A DNA stretch of 9,637 bases from Propionibacterium sp. (lineage in GTDB: Bacteria > Actinomycetota > Actinomycetes > Propionibacteriales > Propionibacteriaceae). Made by a program: the position numbers and the translations under genes. The stretch spans positions 1-9,637 of the forward strand of contig JALHFX010000093.1 in NCBI GenBank assembly GCA_022837595.1, read 5' to 3'. Shown in pieces: positions 5,982-9,637 of this stretch. The notes under the pieces are model-generated. The model saw only the letters and a list, made by a program, of their open reading frames with translations. It had not been told where the DNA came from and made no database searches. Numbering within the stretch: the first letter of the stretch is position 1; each line of letters opens with the position of its first letter.

Positions 5982-7493
5982 ATGCATTTGGGCATCGATT
6001 TTGGCACTACCCGCTCCGTGGTCGCGTATTCCGATCGCGGTAACTACCCCGTTGTGGCATTCACCGACGACGACGGCGATGCCCACGATTATCTTCCTTC
6101 GCTGGTCGCTGAGACCCCCGAGGGCCTGGCATTCGGCTTCGCAGGCAGACGCGCCCAGGCCGAAGGGCGTCCGGTCGTGCGCTCGATCAAGCGCGAGCTG
6201 GCCTCCTCGACCGTCTCAACCGCAACCACGATCACCATCGGCAGCACGCAAGCCGTGCTGCTGGATGTGCTGACCGGGTACCTTCGCCAGCTTCGCACCG
6301 AACTGGAGACGTCCTCAACGATCGCCGAACTGTTGAAGTCCGATCCGATGACCAGCGTCGTGATCGCGGTACCTGCCCACGCGAACAGCGCCCAGCGGTT
6401 CCTCACGCTCGAGGCTTTCCGTCGGGCCGGGTTCCCGGTGACCGCGATGCTCAACGAGCCGTCGGCGGCCGGATTCGAATACACCCACAGGCTCGCAAGC
6501 TCTCCGACAGCTCGCCGCAGCCGTCTCGTCGTCTACGACTTGGGCGGCGGCACCTTCGACGCCTCCCTGGTGGCCATCCACGATCGCAGCCACGCCGTCC
6601 AGGGCTCGGTAGGTATCAACCGGCTGGGCGGTGATGACTTTGATGTCGTGCTCGCCGACCTCGCATGTCAGCAGGCCGGCGTCAATCCCGAGGGACTCGG
6701 TGTCGACGGCTATTTCCAGCTGCTCGGCGATGCGCAGGCCGCCAAGGAACAACTGGCACCGCAGACCCGCCGCATCGTGCTCGATGTGCAAGACCAGACG
6801 GTAATCGTTCCGGTAGCCGACTACTACCAGGCCTGTGCGCCGCTGGTCGAGCAATCCATCACCGCCATGGGCCCACTCGTCGACGGACTGGACGCGGGTG
6901 AGCCCGATCTGTCCACCATCGCTGGGCTATACCTCGTCGGTGGCGCGAGTTCACTGCCGTTGGTCCCTCGCTCGCTGAGGGAGCGATTTGGACGCCGCGT
7001 CTATCGCTCGCCCTATCCCGGCGCGTCCACGGCGATCGGTCTGGCTATCGCCTCGGATCCCGAATCCGGATACACACTGTCGGATCGGCTGTCTCGTGGT
7101 TTCGGCGTCTTCCGGGAGGCGGAAGGCGGCGATCGTCTACAGTTCGACTCGATCTTCGACCGTAACCAGACCATGGTGGCCGGTAGCGATCTCACGGTGC
7201 AGCGTCGTTACCACGCCGCGCACAATCTGGGCTGGTACCGCTTTGTCGAGTACGCGGGGCTCACCGACGGGCAGCCGGCCGGTGATATCGTCCCCTATCC
7301 GGATGTTCTGTTCCCGTTCGACCCTGATCTGCAGGGCGAGACGCTTGTGTTGGGTGAGATCGAAGTCCGGCGTACCGGAGAAGGTCATTTCATTGAAGAG
7401 ACCTACCGTCTCGACCAACACGGCATCGTCTCGGTGACCATTACCGACTTGGATTCTGATTACCGCCAGACCCACCAGCTCGGGCTGGCCTGA
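5982..7493 (+). CDS. Short Hsp70-family (DnaK-like) ATPase without helical lid
   Basis: A cytoplasmic actin-fold ATPase of 503 residues; canonical DnaK has over 600. The nucleotide-binding domain spans about residues 1-358, with phosphate-1 loop GIDFGTTRSVVAY (4-16), SIKREL (the conserved-Lys segment), VVIAVPAHANSAQR, LNEPSAAG (157-164), phosphate-2 loop DLGGGTFD (186-193), INRLGGDDFD, and adenosine motif VGGASSLPLV (319-328). The remaining 145 residues are rich in beta-type sequence (LGEIEVRRTGEGHFIEETY, IVSVTITDLDSD), suggesting a reduced beta substrate domain. The long alpha-helical lid and EEVD-type tail of DnaK are absent, and no membrane segment is seen. ATG 5982 is chosen because MHLGIDFGTT is the exact family N-terminus and a -10 box lies 7 nt upstream. 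A GTG at 5949 would precede that promoter. No J-protein or GrpE gene is nearby, so it is unlikely to be the housekeeping chaperone. The client or role is unknown. Confidence 0.85.
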   Translation: MHLGIDFGTTRSVVAYSDRGNYPVVAFTDDDGDAHDYLPSLVAETPEGLAFGFAGRRAQAEGRPVVRSIKRELASSTVSTATTITIGSTQAVLLDVLTGYLRQLRTELETSSTIAELLKSDPMTSVVIAVPAHANSAQRFLTLEAFRRAGFPVTAMLNEPSAAGFEYTHRLASSPTARRSRLVVYDLGGGTFDASLVAIHDRSHAVQGSVGINRLGGDDFDVVLADLACQQAGVNPEGLGVDGYFQLLGDAQAAKEQLAPQTRRIVLDVQDQTVIVPVADYYQACAPLVEQSITAMGPLVDGLDAGEPDLSTIAGLYLVGGASSLPLVPRSLRERFGRRVYRSPYPGASTAIGLAIASDPESGYTLSDRLSRGFGVFREAEGGDRLQFDSIFDRNQTMVAGSDLTVQRRYHAAHNLGWYRFVEYAGLTDGQPAGDIVPYPDVLFPFDPDLQGETLVLGEIEVRRTGEGHFIEETYRLDQHGIVSVTITDLDSDYRQTHQLGLA

Positions 7494-7502
7494 CGACCCG
7501 GC

Positions 7503-7508
7503 TAAGCT
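7503..7508 (+). promoter_or_regulatory. Leaderless -10 box of the rhomboid gene
   Basis: TAAGCT (TANNNT) ends 6 nt before ATG 7515, within the 21-nt gap after the Hsp70-like gene. No Shine-Dalgarno precedes the ATG and no clear -35 is visible. The rhomboid gene may thus be expressed both from this promoter and by read-through. Confidence 0.5.
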
Positions 7509-7514
7509 TGCCCG

Positions 7515-8435
7515 ATGGCATCAGACCAGCCTGAATTCCACTCTGAGTGGCCCGACTTCGTGCCACCGGATTTCGAGCAGTCTGTTCCGCGGGCGCCCAA
7601 GGAACCACCGGCAGACAACGCTCCTCCTCCGATAGGCGGACCTGTACTACCGCCGGACGGGTGGGCACCCGGACCGCGCGCTCAGCCACCACGGCAGCGT
7701 GCGCGGGCCGACGACCGCTGGTTCAGTCGTCCACCCAGTGCAGGCGGCGCGGTCTTCCCGACACAGGCATCGGCTCGCAGGTCCGTCACAAATGTGCTGA
7801 TCGCGATCTGCGTGGCGGTGTGGGTTTTGCAGAGTGTCTCGTATCCGTTCAACAGTCTGGTCATGCTCGTCCCGTCGGTGGCCGATGTCGAGCCGTGGCG
7901 TTTCCTGACCTCGGCGTTCGCTCACGCCCCGCGATCATTCACCCACATCGGCTTCAATATGTTGACGCTGTGGCTGATCGGGCGCTACCTCGAGCCGATC
8001 CTGCGCGAACGTCTCTTCCTCGCCATCTACTTGATCTCGGCACTGGGTGGCGGCGCCTTGTTCGTCCTGCTGGCGTTCCCACCCGGTCAGGGGCCGGGTG
8101 GTATCGGCTCGAACTGGAATACAGCCTTGGTTGGGGCCTCGGGGGCGATCTTCGGGCTCTTCGGCGCTTATTTGGCGCTTTCCTGGGCGATGAAACGCTC
8201 CGTTACGCCGATGCTGGTCCTGCTGGGCTTGAACCTGGTGATGATCGTGCTTTTCCCCGGCATCTCGTGGAGTGCGCACCTGGGTGGTTTCCTCACGGGC
8301 CTGGCAGCCACTGCAGCCGTCGTGCGGGATCAGCGACGGACCGCGGTCACCGGAAAATCACATCTGTGGCTCCGGCTAGCGCTCATTGTCCTGGTGATCG
8401 TCGTTGCCTTGGTGGTCAAGTATCTGACGGTCTAG
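7515..8435 (+). CDS. Rhomboid-family intramembrane serine protease
   Basis: A membrane protein of 306 residues. The first 90 or so are a polar, Pro- and Arg-rich, likely disordered cytoplasmic region (PPDFEQSVPRAPKEPP, PRAQPPRQRARADDRW). About six rhomboid core helices follow, the first near residues 93-112 (NVLIAICVAVWVLQSV), plus a C-terminal helix (LWLRLALIVLVIVVALVV). Catalytic features are intact: HIGFNM in the second core helix (His144, Asn148), GASGAIFGLFGAY with nucleophile Ser209, and SAHLGGFLTG with His255 completing the Ser-His dyad. Such proteases cleave transmembrane segments of other proteins inside the cytoplasmic membrane. ATG 7515 is supported by the -10 box 6 nt upstream. 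The overlapping open frame at 7547-8548 is a shadow. Substrate unknown. The Hsp70-like and PP2C neighbours hint at an envelope-related role, which is inference. Confidence 0.9.
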   Translation: MASDQPEFHSEWPDFVPPDFEQSVPRAPKEPPADNAPPPIGGPVLPPDGWAPGPRAQPPRQRARADDRWFSRPPSAGGAVFPTQASARRSVTNVLIAICVAVWVLQSVSYPFNSLVMLVPSVADVEPWRFLTSAFAHAPRSFTHIGFNMLTLWLIGRYLEPILRERLFLAIYLISALGGGALFVLLAFPPGQGPGGIGSNWNTALVGASGAIFGLFGAYLALSWAMKRSVTPMLVLLGLNLVMIVLFPGISWSAHLGGFLTGLAATAAVVRDQRRTAVTGKSHLWLRLALIVLVIVVALVVKYLTV

Positions 8436-8436
8436 C

Positions 8437-8460
8437 AGACTTTCGAGCCGAACAAAGTCT
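8437..8460 (+). terminator. Small hairpin after the rhomboid gene
   Basis: AGACTTT (8437-8443) pairs with AAAGTCT (8454-8460) over 7 bp with a 10-nt loop, just after the rhomboid stop. It has no T-run and a modest stem, so it is a weak terminator candidate or simply a leader structure. Confidence 0.3.
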
Positions 8461-8480
8461 CGACTCTCAACCTAGTGCAC

Positions 8481-8511
8481 TTGGCAGTGGGGGCCGTATT
8501 ACCGGTATCGT
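8481..8511 (+). promoter_or_regulatory. Leaderless promoter of the PP2C gene
   Basis: A -35-like TTGGCA (8481-8486) and a -10 TATCGT (8506-8511) are separated by 19 nt. The -10 box ends 6 nt before the GTG start at 8518 and no Shine-Dalgarno intervenes. This is the best two-box promoter of the three in the right block. Confidence 0.5.
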
Positions 8512-8517
8512 CGAACG

Positions 8518-9321
8518 GTGCCTTCCACATGGGCCTTTCACTTGTTGACTGGTACGCGCTCCGATCTTGGCCCTCGGCGTAGCGACAATCAGGATTCCGG
8601 CTACGCCAGCGAACGACTACTACTGATCGCAGATGGCGTGGGCGGAGCTCCCGCCGGTGATTTCGCGTCCGCCCTGGCGGTGAGATCGCTCGCTGCAGCC
8701 GTCGAGACAGTCGAGCTTCCCAATCCGGCGTGGCTTCGCGACGAAATCATCCGGACGAACGGCTTGCTGGCTGCGGCCGGACGTAAGGATCCGAGCGTAC
8801 GCGGTATGGCAACGACAATGACGGGATTGGTACTTGCCGACGACACTGCTTACCTCGTCCACGTCGGTGATTCCCGGGCCTACCGCTACCGCGACGGCGT
8901 CCTCAAGCAAATGAGTACCGACCAGTCCTGGGTGCAGATGTTACTCGACGAGGGCATGATCGATCCTGCAGAAGCGGCCACCCATCCGATGCGCAATATG
9001 CTGATGCACTCGTTGTCGGGGGCACTACGAGACCCGGAGTCCGTGCACATTACTCCAGTCGACCTGGAAGTCGGTGATCGCTGGCTGCTGGCCACCGACG
9101 GGTTGACCAGTTACCTGCCCTTGGAAACCATCGCCTCGCAGATAAGCTCGATCGCCAACGCGCAGGAATTGGCGGAGATACTGGTCGATCTGAGCTGGCC
9201 CCGCAGTCTGGACAATATCTCGGTGACCATCGGCGACGTCACCCATTCGTTGCCGGCTCAGCAGGGCCGGTTCATCGGAGCAGCAGAAGGTCGACAGCTT
9301 CGGCGGTCACAGGCCGGTTGA
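8518..9321 (+). CDS. PP2C-family serine/threonine protein phosphatase
   Basis: A cytoplasmic metal-dependent phosphatase of 267 residues consisting essentially of one PP2C domain. The motifs run in order: RRSDNQDSGY (the R..N.D box), ADGVGG (Asp39, metal ligand), MATTMTGLVL, VHVGDSRAYRYRDG (Asp118), TDQSWVQMLLDEG, a HPMRNML segment, ATDGLTSYL (Asp194, metal ligand) and LDNISVTIGD (Asp232, metal ligand). All metal-binding Asp residues are present, so it should be active. No membrane, forkhead or sensor domain is attached. It resembles the stand-alone phosphatases that reverse PknB-like kinases, but no kinase lies in the window. The GTG start at 8518 is supported by the upstream leaderless -10 box and leaves a natural N-terminus before the first strand. 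The gene is convergent with the YciO-like gene, with only 19 bp between the stops. Confidence 0.9.
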   Translation: MPSTWAFHLLTGTRSDLGPRRSDNQDSGYASERLLLIADGVGGAPAGDFASALAVRSLAAAVETVELPNPAWLRDEIIRTNGLLAAAGRKDPSVRGMATTMTGLVLADDTAYLVHVGDSRAYRYRDGVLKQMSTDQSWVQMLLDEGMIDPAEAATHPMRNMLMHSLSGALRDPESVHITPVDLEVGDRWLLATDGLTSYLPLETIASQISSIANAQELAEILVDLSWPRSLDNISVTIGDVTHSLPAQQGRFIGAAEGRQLRRSQAG

Positions 9322-9340
9322 TTCTCCGAGTATCTGGGAT

Positions 9341-9637
9341 TCAGGCTAAGAAGAGCTCTGGATCTCCGCCACCTTGGCGCAGGATCACCGGCTCGTCACC
9401 GGTCAGATCGACCACGGTGGTAGGCGTCGAACCAGCGTCGCCCGAATCGAAGACTGCGTCGATGAGATGACCGATTTCTTCGTTGACCTGCCAACCGTCG
9501 GTCATCGGCTCATCGGTTCCTGGCAGGATCAATGTGGTTGAAAGCAGTGGTTCGCCGATCCGCTCGAGTAGTGCCAACGCTGCGGCGTGTTCGGGCACTC
9601 GCACACCGATGGTCCTTTTCTTCGGGTGCTGCATCGC
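9341..9637 (-). CDS. yciO: YciO/Sua5/YrdC-family protein, C-terminal part
   Basis: The 3' end of a minus-strand gene that runs off the right edge. The visible 98 residues read HPKKRTIGVRVPEH, EPLLSTTLILPGTDEP, PTTVVDLTGDEPVILRQGGGDPELFL and then stop. RTIGVRVP and GEPLLSTTLILPG are the substrate/RNA-type segments of the YrdC fold, and the PTTVVDLT..PV..RQG.GD ending matches E. coli YciO and actinobacterial homologues more than the longer Sua5. The family includes threonylcarbamoyl-AMP synthases that act in tRNA t6A formation. YciO itself is a relative with a less certain role. The Met at 9634 is internal: the frame stays open to the edge and the conserved N-terminal half lies outside the window. 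Confidence 0.85.
   Translation of the reverse strand, partial: AMQHPKKRTIGVRVPEHAAALALLERIGEPLLSTTLILPGTDEPMTDGWQVNEEIGHLIDAVFDSGDAGSTPTTVVDLTGDEPVILRQGGGDPELFLA

Noticed and set aside
7547..8548. 333-codon plus-strand open frame overlapping the rhomboid gene
   Set aside because: It is an Arg/Gly/Ala-rich shadow frame. The rhomboid frame carries all catalytic motifs and membrane helices.
1..9637. tRNA, rRNA, CRISPR, insertion sequence, prophage or att-like signals
   Set aside because: No cloverleaf-like conserved arms, spaced repeats, transposase or integrase motifs, or terminal inverted repeats were seen on either strand.

Overview
The window comes from a moderately high-GC, actinobacterium-like chromosome. 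Grounds for this are strong G/C preference at third codon positions, long stop-free shadow frames, and three genes that appear to start leaderless just downstream of TANNNT -10 boxes. The gene content (propionate-type methylmalonyl-CoA metabolism, an actinobacterial-style rhomboid and a PP2C phosphatase) would suit a propionic actinobacterium, but the lineage is inferred and not proven from this sequence.

Left block (1-1930, + strand): the 3' part of sqdB (UDP-sulfoquinovose synthase), then sqdX/SQD2 (sulfoquinovosyl glycosyltransferase). Together these are the two dedicated steps of sulfolipid (SQDG) synthesis. As given, sqdB carries an internal out-of-frame deletion near 613-620. The N-terminal part reads in one frame to TLTGV and the family-typical C-terminus resumes in another frame, with roughly 27-28 conserved residues missing. 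A gap of about 200 bp with a hairpin follows.

Central block (2136-5759, + strand): a tight four-gene operon mmdA-mmdD-mmdC-mmdB encoding a complete membrane-bound, Na+-translocating methylmalonyl-CoA decarboxylase: carboxyltransferase alpha, small membrane anchor, biotin carrier and OadB-type sodium channel subunit. MmdA moves CO2 from (S)-methylmalonyl-CoA onto biotin on MmdC. MmdB decarboxylates carboxybiotin and exports Na+. MmdD ties the complex together. A strong 14-bp hairpin at 5804-5836 ends the operon.

Right block (5982-9321, + strand): three genes, each with its own likely leaderless promoter. They encode a short Hsp70-like ATPase without a recognisable helical lid, a rhomboid-family intramembrane protease with a proline-rich N-terminal extension, and a PP2C-type Ser/Thr phosphatase with its metal ligands intact. 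Their co-location suggests a cell-envelope or stress-signalling module, but no shared function is proven. At the right edge, the 3' end of a YciO/Sua5-family gene converges on the - strand.

I saw no tRNA, rRNA, CRISPR array, insertion sequence or attachment site.
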